From: Ehretia macrophylla
Lineage: Eukaryota > Streptophyta > Magnoliopsida > Boraginales > Ehretiaceae
DNA length: 64,000 bases
Reading direction: 5' to 3'
Assembly (NCBI GenBank): GCA_037974665.1
Contig: CM075764.1
Span: 120,156,325 to 120,220,324, forward strand
Shown here: positions 1-11,524 of the stretch, piece after piece
How positions within the stretch are numbered: position 1 is the stretch's first letter
How the letters are laid out: every line of letters starts with the position of its first letter
Notes under the pieces: model-generated
Databases searched by the model: none
Seen by the model: the letters and a program-made list of their open reading frames with translations, nothing else
Told to the model about the DNA's origin: nothing
Translations under genes and position numbers: made by a program

Positions 1-1
1 A

Positions 2-2466
2 CTTAGGACAGATAATGGAACTGAATACACCAGCCATAAGTTTCAGTCATTCCTGCAAACTTTAGGTACCATTCATCAGACCACTTGTCCTTATACCCCA
101 GAACAAAATGGGAGGGTAGAAAGAAGGCATCTTCATCTTATAGAAACTACTTTAACTCTTCTTAATCAAGCTCATTTACCCTCTGTTTTTTGGCTGGAGG
201 CTCTGGCTACAGCTCATTTTCTAATAAACAGATTGCCTACACCAAATCTTAAAAATCAATCTCCCTACCAGCTGCTTTATTCTAGACTTCCAGACTATCA
301 CTCTCTCAGGGTTTTTGGCTGTCTATGTTATCCCTGGCTTAAGCCATATACCAGTCATAAGCTTGAGAATAGATCTATACCCTGCACTTTCATAGGCTAC
401 TGTCCACACACTAAAGGCTATAAATGCCTTGATCCAGTAACTCAGAAAGTTCACATTTCTAGGCATGTGAGGTTTGTGGAGCATGTCTTTCCTTATTCTT
501 CATCAAACCCCACACTTCAGCCTCAGCATAGCCAGCAAGATTTTCAAGACTTTCACAGCCAATTCCCTCCTATTTTTCAAACCACTTCTCCTTTGAGTTC
601 ATCTCCTCCACCTTCTGCTACTCAGCCTTCTTCCTCAGCTAGTGATAAGTCTTCCACTCCTTCAGGTAGTACATTTCCTGAGCAGACTGGTTCTCCAATC
701 TTACCTACACCATCTCAGTCTTCTGCCCTAGGAGATACATCTAGTCTTTTTGCCTCCCAGTCTACCTCTTCTATTCCCCCTCAGCCTACAATTCCTACCC
801 ATTCTCAGTCATCAAGTTCTCAGTCTTTACAATTACTGCCACCACAATCTCTGCATCCTATGCTTACTAGAGCCAAAAAAGGGTGTCTTCCTCCACCTCT
901 GTACTAGCTCAATACCTGATCACTACCCCTGCCCAGACTGAACCCTCAAGCTATAAAGAAGCAGCCAAATATGAGTGCTGGGTTCAGGCTATGAAGGAAG
1001 AGTTTTCTGCTCTTCAACAACAACATACCTGGGATCTAGTTTCTCTGCCTCCTGACAGGCAGCCTATTGGGTGTAAGTGGGTTTATAAAATTAAGAGGCA
1101 TGCTAATGGCACTATTGCAAGGTATAAAGCCAGATTAGTGGCTAAGGGTTATTTGCAGGAGCATGGTTTGGATTACACTGAGACTTTTAGTTCAGTGGTT
1201 AAACCACAGACCATAAGGATTGTACTCAGTTTGGCCTTACATCACCACTGGTCTCTTAGGCAATTAGATGTTTCCAATGCCTTTTTGCATGGCTCTTTAC
1301 AAGAAACAGTTTACATGAATCAACCAACAGGTTTTATTGATCTTAATTATCCACAGTTGGTTTGTAAGCTTAGAAAATCATTGTATGGATTAAAACAGGC
1401 TCCAAGAGCCTGGTACCAAATGCTTACTAACTATTTAGTATCACAAGGGTTTGTGATGAGTGTTGCAGACACCTCTTTATTTCTTCATCAGACTTCTACT
1501 GCAACAACTCTTGTTTTGATCTATGTGGATGATCTAATAGTGACTGGTAGTGATCCTTCAGCTATTACTTCCTTAATCACTGCCATGAGTACACAATTTG
1601 CAATGAAGGATCTAGGTCCTTTGTCCAATTTCCTGGGCATTGAAGTCCTCACTACAGCTAATGGAATCACTCTGCACCAAACTAAATATGCTACTGATCT
1701 TCTCAAAAAGGCTAGCTTACAAGACAGCAACTCAGCAGTCACACCTACTACAGCTAAATCCAAACAGGCAGACTGTTCTCTCTACTCTAATCCTACTCAA
1801 TTTCGAAGCTTGACTGGTGCCTTGCAATACCTCACTATGATAAGGCCAGACATTCAATATGCTGTGAACAGTCCGTGCCAACATATGCACAAGCCTACAG
1901 TGGCTGATTTTGCAGCCCTAAAGAGAACACTCCGGTATATAAAAGGTACTCTCAGCCAAGGGCTACTTTTTCAGTCTGGTCCACTGCATTTATATGGCTT
2001 TGCAGACTCAGATTGGGCATCTGACCCTTTGGATAGAAAGTCCACCACAGGGTATGCCATCTATTTGGGTGTTAACCTTATCTCTTGGACATCAAAGAAG
2101 CAGGCCACTGTCTCTAGGTCATCCACAAAGGCAGAATACAGAGCTATGGCTCATGCAGCTGCAAAACTAAGGTGGCTTACTTTTCTGCTCAAAGACTTGT
2201 CAGTAAAATCACAGTCACCTGTGCTTCACTGTGATAACATCTCTGCTATAGCTCTAGCAAGTAATCCAGTTTTTCATGCTCGAACCAAGCATATTGAGAT
2301 AGATTATCATTTCATTAGAGAGCAAGTAGTTGCTTAGGTGCTAAGACTCTCCTATATTCCCACCAAAGAACAGACTGCTGACATCTTCACCAAGGCCCTC
2401 TCCAAAGCACTCTACACTTATATCAAGAGCAAGCTGCCCCTAGTCTCTGTACCAGGCTCAGCTTGA
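2..2466 (+). pseudogene. copia pol (integrase, RT, RNase H), two breaks
   Basis: The reading frame starting at base 2 enters the integrase core with the DNG motif and the PEQNGRVERRH stretch, then passes into a serine/proline-rich linker. It ends at a stop at 905-907. The reverse transcriptase is in another frame from about 880. An indel near the A-rich run around 876-882 is the likely cause. The RT carries the GCKWVYKIK start, the YVDD active site (LIYVDDLIVTG, about 1520-1550) and LYGLKQAPRAWY. RNase H shows the DSDWASD, SRSSTKAEYRAMA and HCDN motifs. A TAG at 2335-2337 interrupts RNase H, after which the same frame runs open to a TGA at 2464-2466. The remaining copy is therefore close to intact, with one frameshift and one stop, suggesting a fairly young insertion. 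Confidence 0.88.
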
Positions 2467-2473
2467 GGGGGGT

Positions 2474-2726
2474 TGATAAGATATCTCTCTAAGCTCAAGT
2501 TGTATTTCTATTGTTTGTAACTGATTGTGCTATTCATGATGTAAACTGAAATAGTTAGTTAGTCTGCCAGCTCATCTATAGCTGGCAGAGTTAGTTAGGT
2601 TAGTCAGATAACTAACTGACTTATGATCTATAAATAGATCATCAATGTACTATTCTAATCAATTAATGAAATCTCTTTTATTCTCTCTAATTCTCTCTGT
2701 TCTTTCATCTTCTTTATTTCATAGCA
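2474..2726 (+). repeat. 3' LTR of the copia element
   Basis: The LTR starts with TGATAAG immediately after a G-rich polypurine tract. A TATA-like CTATAAATAG lies near 2631-2640. I place the end at the CA of 2725-2726 because it gives a TG...CA LTR of about 253 bp, but no second LTR is present for comparison. The end could be some tens of bases further right. Confidence 0.65.
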
Positions 2727-3435
2727 GTCTCCAAAGGACACTTTAAGCCCACAGTAGACAATACATTGTGAAAAAAAACAAAGCATCCTTTAGTTTTCAC
2801 CGTATCACTTTGCTCTTCATTTCCAAATTACTTACTTTGACAATATTACTGCTTTATAAAACAGCATGCTTTACTAAATCTCATGGATGACAAACACCGT
2901 TATTCTATCCAGGGTCTAAGAACTTCTTCCCCAAGTGTCAGGCTTTTTCTCTGACATGCATTCTCTAAGGCAAATATCCAAGTCTGGACTTGATTCTTCC
3001 TAGGGACTGATTGGCAGATCAAGCACAATCATCGAAGCACAAATAATTGCAATGTTGTTTCCAGCTAGAACAACTAATATCAGTAGATTACAGACTTTCT
3101 GATAGAATAAGATGATTCCTCAGTGTGGTACTCTTGCACTTACACATTCACCAACTGTTGTATGTGCCACTTTTCTTTCAAACAGGAGATCCCAGACCAG
3201 AAAGCTCGGTTATTTGCAAAGCATTTATATAAGCATACACAAACAATTGACATAAAACAAGTGACCACAGTTCTCCAACCAAATTACAAACTCGTAGTAA
3301 AAACTTACTGTTCAGGCTATTAAAATGCATATTTCTCTGCACACTACATATCTGGTCCCTACATGAACAAATTTGGCATTAGGTAAGCAGACACATGCTT
3401 AACAGGAAAAGAAAAAGAAAGCACATAATACTTGC
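2727..3435 (-). other. PP4R3 intron 4, proximal part
   Basis: This stretch lies between the last recognisable PP4R3 exon and the copia LTR. I searched the minus strand for the expected continuation of the family (the aspartate-histidine-isoleucine-cysteine start of the next block) and saw none. It is best read as intron, containing only short unsupported ORFs. Confidence 0.6.
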
Positions 3436-6063
3436 CATATGTGAGAGCATCCTGTTGTTTCTTGAAAGCTCAGGGCCAAGTCAGTTGCACACTCGGAATC
3501 TCTCCAGGAAATGATTGTATCTAGACATTTAGAATAAAATTTAACAAGAAGCTAAGAGAAAAGAAAGAAAAACGCATAAAGGAAAAAACTGAGAACTATA
3601 TGGATACCGTCTTGCTTTCTGTAAATATCTTCAGAGCTAATGCGGTGCAGAAGCAGTGTTTCATTGTCTTCTTCATCAGTGACAAACAAAGTCAATTCTT
3701 CGGAGTTCTGCGTAAAAACATTTGAATTTTGAGTAACGTAAAAAGAATACAACATTCTTAACCGTAATTTCTGCTACAAAACTTTGGATAATCAAATCTA
3801 AGAGCTGCACCAAGAGGAGGACCATGCCTCTAAATAATCAACAGTGATGTGCCCTGTTCCTTGGTCATCCCATTTCCCTTCATCATTCAGACGATAGACT
3901 TTAACACGCTGAAAATAAGAATGACAGAGAGTTAAGCAAAGAAAGTAGATATCCATCCATTATCACATCTGCGATAGCAACTTTCCTAGCAAAAGGTAAA
4001 TGTAAGCTATCTATAAGGCCTGGGAGAAGAAGAACCATAAAATGAACAAGCAGGAGGCTTCGAACTACATCCTCATCCCATCAAAGATTTCAGAGTGACA
4101 AGCAAAATTGTTTGAAAAGTACTATTTCTACAAAAAAGGGTTGAAGAAAGCTGAAATAAAAACTATGAGCAATGTCTAGCCATTGGAAAGTATTAAAACC
4201 CAGAATGCACACAGATTCAGCAAACTGATTCAGCAGATACAGCCAGATCTTATCAAAAACACCAAAAACAACCAAAACAAACTACATAATACAGCCAACA
4301 ATAACTAACCCAATATATGTGTAAGGATATGTATTTGATATCTAAGAAAAACAGTATCATAACTAGTAAGACCCATAAAAGCATTTCTTCAGAATCATCA
4401 CATAGACAATTCTCCACCAAAACATTCGCCAAGAAGCTCCAGCAATCACATCCTTCACAACCTACCCCAAGAGCATAACTACAGTCCAAGCAATTGAAAA
4501 TAGAACTTCTCCTAGAAGTAATAAGCTGTAACAGCAGTATACATACTCAAAGACCCAAATTAAATAAATAAAATGGAAAAACTTAAAACAGTAAAACAAA
4601 GTCCTACTTGGTATTCAATGTTAAGCACTTTATGAGAACAACAGCTAAAAGGATAGAAAGTCACACCCCGACAAAATATTGACACAATCTTAAAAAATCT
4701 GGTTCTATATCCTAAGGAAAATAAAAAACACCATAATTCCTAAACTGTGATAATAAACATTAATGCAGCACGAAGCCACCGCGGCTACTCTTTCAAATCT
4801 ACTGGCAGTGTAGTGACATAGCACTTGACTCCAGACAAGCTCCTTTTTAACCTATAATAGGTCATACCGGGTCAATCCCTTAGATCACCAAGCCTCAACT
4901 TTCTTCGACTACAAAATCTATCAATAGTGTTTCATGAAAGACCGACATACTAAATGATATCCTACTAAAAGTTCCAAAGTCAGAAAGTCCTTTGCACTTT
5001 CACCAACTCCATCTTATTATCCCTAAAAACCAAAACGTGCATATTCAAATTTTGCAGATACCTTTCAAAATAGGCCCACCCACTAAATTCCTCAAAGCCT
5101 CCGAGAGCCAGCACATATAACCATGCACTAGCTGAAAGCACTTTACAGAAACATACACTTCCCAGCCAACCAAGCATACAATATCAAGCTGAACCTTTCC
5201 ACCAATAGTCGCTTGCAACCACCACGAGGAGAACAAAATCTTGAATCTCTATGCAATGGACTATTTCTATTATCTTCCTTGCTCAGCAAACGAAAAATCT
5301 GGCACATAACGGACTATTTCTACTTTCGTCCTTGCTCAGCGAACAAAAGAATCTTGCACATATATACACGAATCATAAAAATTGCAGCAGTTAACACTAC
5401 CAATTGTCTTATAATTCACTACATATAAATCAAAGCTTAAACGTAATTCTTTCACCAACAACAAAAAGACAAAGCTGACGGCATCATATCTAGTAAATTA
5501 AGCACCCAAAAATCTACAATCGCACCACAAAATTTTAAAACTCACACACATAATCACAAAAATCACAAGAAAATAAAAAGTAATGGAAACTTGACTTAAT
5601 ACTACAACATAAATAAATTACAAAAATAAAAAAAAAACTAAAAAAAAAAACACAGCATAAAACCTAGTCGATTAAGCACCTAAAAACACAAATTCTATAA
5701 TTGCACCAAAATTCTTTAAAATTGAACACACATAAAACACAAAAGCTTCATCATCAAAAAAAAAAATTACACAAAAAAAACCAAAAAAAAATTTATACAT
5801 AAAACCCAGAAGCTTAATCATCAAAAAAATTACAAAATAAAAAACGAAAAAAAACGGAAAAAACTAAACTTAAAATTTAAGGCTATAGCAAAAATAAATG
5901 ACCAAAAAATAAATAATAAATGAAAAGTAACGTAAACAACTAAACTTACATTCTTGTCTATAACAAAATGAATTACCAAAAAAATAAAAACAAAAACAAA
6001 AAAGAATTACTTTACCTGCAACGAGTTGTTGGCGTTAGAAGGCAATCTCTCTTGGGAACCCAT
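3436..6063 (-). CDS. PP4 regulatory subunit 3 (SMEK/PP4R3), 5' exons
   Basis: This is the N-terminal part of the serine/threonine protein phosphatase 4 regulatory subunit 3, which in plants directs PP4c to nuclear substrates, including microRNA-processing factors. Exons on the minus strand are 6063-6016 (ATG at 6063, 16 codons), 3908-3828, 3707-3608 and 3520-3436. All join in frame to 104 codons plus two bases. The product reads MGSQERLPSNANNSLQ, then RVKVYRLNDEGKWDDQGTGH, the EEDNETLLLH block, and DTIISWRD and SFQETTGCSHIW. These are the EVH1/PH-like N-terminal domain of PP4R3. The rest, the armadillo-type part, must lie left of the window beyond the copia insertion. The donors after exons 2 and 4 read GC rather than GT. 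Intron 1 is about 2.1 kb. The family call is secure; whether the allele is still functional cannot be judged here. Confidence 0.9.
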
Positions 6064-6540
6064 AGAAGCCGTTCGTCACTTTAGGAAACTGCAGAGATTG
6101 AATTGCAAGAACGGAACCGAACCGAACCGGACCAATTGGTTTCACGTGCGCGCAAAATTAGGGTTTTTGAAGAAACCGGAGAGAGAGAAAATAAACCAGA
6201 TCAATCAATTGAAAATTGAAACCCTAAACCGCCATATATATATATATATATACATACACCTGTATATATATATATATGTATCTATATGTGTATATAGATA
6301 GGAGTGAGGCGTGGTGATGGTTTCTCTTTCTTCGCTCGCTATCTATGTTTTTTCTCTCTCTAAAAGTGATCTCGCTTTCTCTCTCCACCTTTTATTTCGG
6401 CTTTGAAAAGGAGGAAGAAAGTGTAATGTCGTTAAGGTCCTCCGAGTTTGAGTGGAATTACAGGGGATGCCACTGAGGTTGTGAATGAATGTTGTGTGAA
6501 ATATGTAGTGGTTCAACACGCAATTGGAATGATCGGGTAA
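6064..6540 (-). promoter_or_regulatory. PP4R3 5'UTR and promoter
   Basis: Upstream of the PP4R3 start are a G-box CACGTG (6143-6148) that runs into GCGCGC (6148-6153), and two telo-box-like AACCCTAA motifs (one at 6220-6228, one on the other strand at about 6159-6167). A TA-rich near-palindrome lies at 6234-6300 and CT/GA-rich tracts at 6325-6385. No clear TATA box was seen. The transcription start is not assigned. Confidence 0.45.
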
Positions 6541-8786
6541 TGATATATTATAATTAAATTATAATTTTGATTTTTTTTTTTAATTTAAGGAAGATTTAAG
6601 TCGTAAATATATGATAAAAAATATTACACACAATAATTAATCTTACAATTTCTTATAATTATAACAAAAAACATACCACTAAACTAATGGTGTGTTTAGT
6701 TACAAGTGTATAATGTTTTACTCTATAATGTTTTACTCATGCATGTTAGAAATGCGAATCATAGTACCAAAAAACAAAACAAAAAAATATGTAGCGGTAC
6801 AAGAGAATTTTATTTCTTTTTTAGATATGAACAAATACAAGTTTAACTCCGTTACGTATTTGGAGTATTCCTTGATTTTGTAAATTTCATATTATAGGCC
6901 TCTAATATTTTACAAATGCCATCAAATTACTCCCTCACGTTATATTTTTGATAAATTTGGACAAAAACTAATAAATTTACTTTTGTACTGACACAAAAAT
7001 TAACTTTCAAATTTTCAAATTGACTCCAAGTTCAACTCGAATTTAAAAAGTAATTCCCAAAAATAAAATTTTCATTGTAACATGATCATTTTCGTCATTC
7101 TTTATCATAACGATAAACGATAAAGACTACTTTAAATGTTTATAGTCAACAAATGAAACTCTTAATATAATTTTCGAAGACTACAAAATTTGAATAACAG
7201 TAAGTACTAGTACAAAAAGTTTGCCCTAAAATAGTATGGTAAATCTTTGAAGTTAATACATAAAATTAGGCTAATAAATAAATAAAAAAGTACTTAAATT
7301 GATCTACAAATCTGAAACTTACAATCAATAGTCAAATATTATTATTTTTTTCTATTTATTTGGAGGAGATGAAAGAGTGAAGGAGAGTATTTTAACATAA
7401 GAGTAATGGCATTAGCGTTTGAGAATTGTGAAGCATAAAGTTTTAAACAAAGAATACTGAAGCACTCTTGACACCTAATATTGGGGTAAATTTAAATAAA
7501 ACGTGCTTAAGAAATTTTTGACATTTGTTTTTCAAATTCCTAATATTGACTTAAGGCAATCAAAATCATCATTCAAACTTTCATAATAGTTCCTTTTGTT
7601 TCTCTTCTCTAACATCATTTCATACGCATATCATCATTTGAATGAGCTCCATAACATATACCGTTACAATAAAAATTCAATAGTTATAAACTATTCAAAT
7701 TTAAAAAAAGGTTCCATCCGGCTTGACGGCTCTCAGATTGGGGATGAGCCCCACGCCATCTAACTTGCCAGAAATGGGAAAAAAAAAACCTTCGATCCTC
7801 CAAGCCGGATGGAAACAGAGCTCACATTAGGGGCGGGCGCCACATGCACTCTAGCCTTACATAAAGCACAAAACCAAAACACTCAAAAACTAATATCCCA
7901 GGATTGAGAAAAGCAATCATAAAGCACAAAAGAGCTTATACTAGAGCACTATCATGAAGAAAACAACACAAAAGAGCTTCTTCCACAAGCATTTTCCATT
8001 CCCTAAACAATGACAGGCTTGAAGAAGCTCACCATCAAAGACTAACCCAAACTCACAACTCATATGTTAAACAATTTTTCCGAAATTCACCACAACTAAT
8101 TCCTCAAATGCTCAACCATTATCACATATAAAAAAGCAATAAGCAAATCCAGAACAACAAATGCCCGCAAACTTGAGCCAACCGTGTTATACGCAGATAT
8201 GAAGGGATATATAAGCACAATCAAAGACCATCAAAGAGATATGACTTACATGAGCAAGAAGACTAACTGGAACAAATATACTCTTAACAAGAACAAGTAA
8301 CATCACCATATAGACAATCCAACCTAGTCGGGAATGAAGTTTACTATGGTTTGGTTTTGATCGCCATTTTTTAAAATTTTTTACTTGTACAATATGCAAA
8401 CATAAACGCAAAAGTACTCGTACATTTTTAGATAAGAAGAATAACCTAAATACCCAACATTATAATCAAATACTACTCCAGTATTTTCAAATCCGCATCA
8501 TTCAATCACTTATCTCGTAAAAACTAAACAAACCAACTGCAAAATCACATAACAAGATCCACCAGAAACTATGATACCAAATCAAACAGGACAATAAATA
8601 ACCTTTAACAAAAGATTTAGCAATAAAACAAAATCAGCACAGAATACTAATTGAAATTCCTAGCATCCCAAAAATAAGTCAAATTACTATTATAGTAGAA
8701 CTCCATAGTACAATAAAATTGAAATTGAAAATCTAAAGAGAATCCAAAATTACTTAAACTTCAAAAAACAACCCTTTCAATGACAT
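6541..8786. other. intergenic region PP4R3-eL29
   Basis: AT-rich DNA between the divergent edge of PP4R3 and the 3' end of eL29. ORFs here are short and without recognisable domains. The only distinct structure I saw is the inverted repeat at 7712-7814. The eL29 3'UTR must occupy the bases just below 8787. Confidence 0.6.
7712..7814. repeat. 14-bp perfect inverted repeat, 75-nt loop
   Basis: TTCCATCCGGCTTG at 7712-7725 is the exact reverse complement of CAAGCCGGATGGAA at 7801-7814. The loop is more GC-rich than the surroundings and is followed by a related GC-rich patch to about 7855. It could be the remnant of a small inverted-repeat transposon or a transcribed hairpin. No target duplication was found. 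Confidence 0.6.
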
Positions 8787-9383
8787 CTACTCTTCCCCAG
8801 CGGATTCTTCTTTCTTCTGGTTGTTGTGCTTCCTTGCGTACCTCTGGTTCCTCAAGAACTTTGGATCCATCTGTTTTAACAGGAAAAGAATTAAGAGAAG
8901 TCAAATGAAAAATCTCATATCAGAGAAAGAAAGACGAGAATCCAAAACATTTCTAATCATTGAATCTACACACTCTCTATGAAAGGTAAAATTGCTGATG
9001 TCCATAATGAAGTTGCTAGCGTACTGAGCTGAATCATTCCTTCCCTCCCATAAAATGTTAGACATTTAAGCCCAACTGGCAAATAATTCAGGTAAACTGT
9101 TAGGAACTTTGATCCAACGGCCGAATCATCTTGGTGAACCATCGGGTACGGTTAATCTACATATCTAAATTACAAAAATGCCTATCGTTTGAGTATTTCT
9201 TATTGTCAGAGTATATGCATCTATTTTAAACCCAAAAATAAAATAAAATAAAATAAAAATTCTCTTTCAGATGATTGATCAATGCTATAGTTCCAATACC
9301 AAGGATCCGGAAAAATAAAAATCACGGTTGCCGACGTCACCAGTGCAACCGCTGACGTCAGCAAAGCATTTTCAGCTGCGCGT

Positions 9384-9418
<35 letters not shown>

Positions 9419-9581
9419 TATATACTCACAAACACCACTGATATAGAAATACATGAAAATCAAAAGGTAAGAACCGTACCCCTTTGGTGGAAGTGTGGCG
9501 ATGGCGGCGAGGCTTCTTGATGCCATTTTTGTGGGCTTTATATGATTGGTTGTGAGCTGTGTGGTTCTTCGACTTGGCCAT
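8787..9581 (-). CDS. RPL29: 60S ribosomal protein eL29
   Basis: Complete gene for the small basic large-subunit protein eL29. Coding exon 1 is 9581-9480 (34 codons: [20 protein letters not shown], then [14 protein letters not shown]), with a GT donor after the GGG codon. Coding exon 2 is 8870-8787 ([19 protein letters not shown], then EESAGEE and TAG), with a CAG acceptor. The product is 61 aa, the usual plant length, with the lysine/arginine/histidine-rich N-terminus that contacts rRNA. The 609-bp intron carries a CA microsatellite and a TGACGTCA palindrome. A further intron lies in the 5'UTR (9596-9683). No defect is visible, so this is probably a functional cytosolic ribosomal protein gene. 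Confidence 0.96.
9333..9413. promoter_or_regulatory. TGACGTCA palindrome pair and (CA)n in eL29 intron
   Basis: GACGTCA at 9333-9339 and the perfect palindrome TGACGTCA at 9353-9360 lie about 20 bp apart, followed by (AC)n at roughly 9387-9413. TGACG/TGACGTCA is the core bound by plant TGA/bZIP factors. Position within an intron makes a regulatory role possible but unproven. Confidence 0.35.
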
Positions 9582-9900
9582 TCTTGCTTCTTCTTCTGCA
9601 CAAATATTCAATAAATACAAATAAATTATCAAATTATCTTAATTTTTACTCATATATATATACACACATGTACATAAATATACCTGCTGTGAGAGGACGG
9701 CTTTAGGGTTACGAAGTGAGAGCAAAAGAGAAAGCACAAGTCGTTTCGGGGTATTTATAGGAGGCTATGGAGCCCTAGTTTTGAAGTGGTAATGACCAAC
9801 GAAGGCCTTATTTTGTTGGGCTTGGAGTTTATTTGGGCTTTATGACATCATCATATTCCAGGCTGTCGTTTTGGGTTTTATTGGAAAGACAAGCCCAAAT
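9582..9900 (-). promoter_or_regulatory. eL29 5'UTR, 5'UTR intron and promoter
   Basis: The 5'UTR contains an intron with donor after 9684 (CAG|GTATAT) and acceptor before 9595 (GTGCAG|AAGAAG). Upstream are a telo-box (AACCCTAAA on the minus strand, 9710-9702), a TATA box (CTATAAATAC, 9760-9751) and three TGGGCT site-II-type motifs (9817-9822, 9834-9839 and, inverted, about 9891-9897). Telo-box plus site II is the recognised signature of plant ribosomal protein promoters, which supports the gene call. Confidence 0.75.
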
Positions 9901-9948
9901 ACAGGTTATATATTGATGTTTTTTGAGTAATAGTTAATTGGATTGATT

Positions 9949-10140
9949 ACTTGTGCCATCTTTAATTATATTGTGGAATGTGGAGGACAAATTGGTCTGT
10001 AATCTTTTAAAATAAACGTCTTGGTTGATAAAGTTGTTAATCTCTACTTGTGCGGTCTTCAATTATATTGTGGAGAACAAATTGATCCGTAATTTTTTAA
10101 AATAAACGTTTTGGTTGATAAAGTTAATAATCTCCACCCA
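9949..10140. repeat. tandem duplication, unit about 97 bp
   Basis: A block starting ACTTGTGCCATC at 9949 is repeated from 10046 (ACTTGTGCGGTC), both continuing through TTAAAATAAACGT and TTGGTTGATAAAGTT. There are a few substitutions and a short deletion in the second copy. It lies upstream of the eL29 promoter. Confidence 0.75.
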
Positions 10141-10762
10141 ATATTTTGTCCAAAGTTTAATGATTTTGACACCAACCTCCTATGGCATTATTCCAAACAC
10201 ATGTTCTTGTACCAAACCGTAAAATTTAGATGACATTGTAAACAAGTGGCATTCTTATTATGGATTTGAGATATTATGAATAAGTGAGGTTATTAGTCTC
10301 ATATAGTTAATCCTACTTAGTGGGATCAATACTTTATTTGGCTTGACTTGATATGATTTACTGCAATGCTCTCATATCCAAAATAAGATTTAGATCCTCT
10401 CATAATAGTGACTCTCATCTCAACCATTAATTATTTGATCTAACGGGAATAAAATGTTGACAAGTGATTATTTATTTCATTATCGTGAGATCAATCAATC
10501 AATAGTTTAAATCTCTTTAAACCTTTTGTAACATCATAATGTTATTATGTGATGATCCAAACCCATCAGCAATAATAAAGCCCCTGGGACTCTCTAAGGG
10601 CAATCTAAACAAGAAAAACCATAAAATGACAAAGCTTCTAAGTTCTAATTAGGAATGATACAGGAGGATATTTGGAAGCACACAAGCTATGCCATGGACT
10701 ATGTGCCCAAGTACATTTGCTGAAGCAAGTCATCCATAGTACCTGGTATCAGGGGCATATTA

Positions 10763-11524
10763 GAAGGGTTAAAGTGCACAAAACCCCCTAATGTTTTTGT
10801 TAAGGTGCACATAATCTTTTTTATTTTTAAAAACACATAACAGTTAATCCTTCCATCAAAAAAACCATTAGTTTTAACCATAAGTGTATAACACACACCC
10901 ATTTTGCAACTGAAATTGTTCTTTTATCATTTTTGCAATAAAATATATTTATTTATTTACTAAAATACCCTTTTGAAAAAACACACCCCACCTTTCTTCG
11001 TCAGCCTCTTCTATATGTGAATGGATTTAGGGTCTAGTTGACCAACAAAAGAGAATAATTATACTAGGTAGTTTATGCAAAGCAAAAACATCGAAAGTTT
11101 AGTCTTCCTGTTCAGCTTGAAAGTTCAATGCCCTATTCTCTAACTTCTTGAGTTGATAGCCACTAATTTTGAATCTGCTAATAGTTCTGGCATGTATCAA
11201 ACAACAGGGACATGATATTATATATATATATATATGTATGTTGTTTTTTTTTTCAGTGTGCTGTGTGTGTGTATATATATATATGTATATAATATATTTT
11301 TTTATATATAAATAAGTAAAAGGAAAAAGGAATAAAGAGAGAGAAGAAAAAAAAAATATTTATGTCTTTTATCATTTTCCGTCAACTTTGTTGACGGAAA
11401 AGTGAAGAGGGAATAACCGTACTGCGTTTAAAAAAATACAAGGAGGTCCTGTGCACTTTTAAAAACATAGGAGGGTCCTATGCACTTTAATAAAAATATA
11501 AGGAGGTTTTGTGCACTTATAGTT
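10763..11524. mobile_element. fold-back (inverted-repeat) element, about 760 bp
   Basis: The left end contains AGTGCACAAAACCCCCTA and the right end, reverse-complemented, contains AAGTGCACAAAACCTCCTT. Related GTGCAC...GGAGG motifs recur inside both arms. The middle holds TA/TG microsatellites (about 11216-11320) and a palindrome CCGTCAAC/GTTGACGG near 11378-11396. There is no coding capacity. I could not find a matching target duplication, so superfamily is not assigned. The arms resemble those of the element at 20978. Confidence 0.55.

Larger units (their letters stand above)
1..2726 (+). mobile_element. Ty1/copia LTR retrotransposon, 3' part
   Basis: This is the 3' part of a copia element cut by the left window edge. 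Its order is integrase catalytic core, reverse transcriptase, RNase H, polypurine tract (about 2465-2473) and 3' LTR (from 2474). Integrase before reverse transcriptase is the copia order. It is transcribed opposite to the PP4R3 gene and appears to sit inside an intron of it, because the PP4R3 reading stops at 3436 and no further exon is visible before the LTR. The 5' LTR and left target duplication lie outside the window, so the insertion cannot be bounded. Confidence 0.9.

Noticed and set aside
7712..7860. tRNA gene
   Set aside because: No A or B box and no cloverleaf stems; only one inverted repeat.
8187..8411. 74-codon minus-strand ORF downstream of eL29
   Set aside because: No family similarity and AT-rich composition like non-coding flank.
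9221..9601. 126-codon ORF overlapping eL29 exon 1
   Set aside because: A shadow frame of the eL29 exon that runs through the intron microsatellite; the eL29 frame explains the exon.
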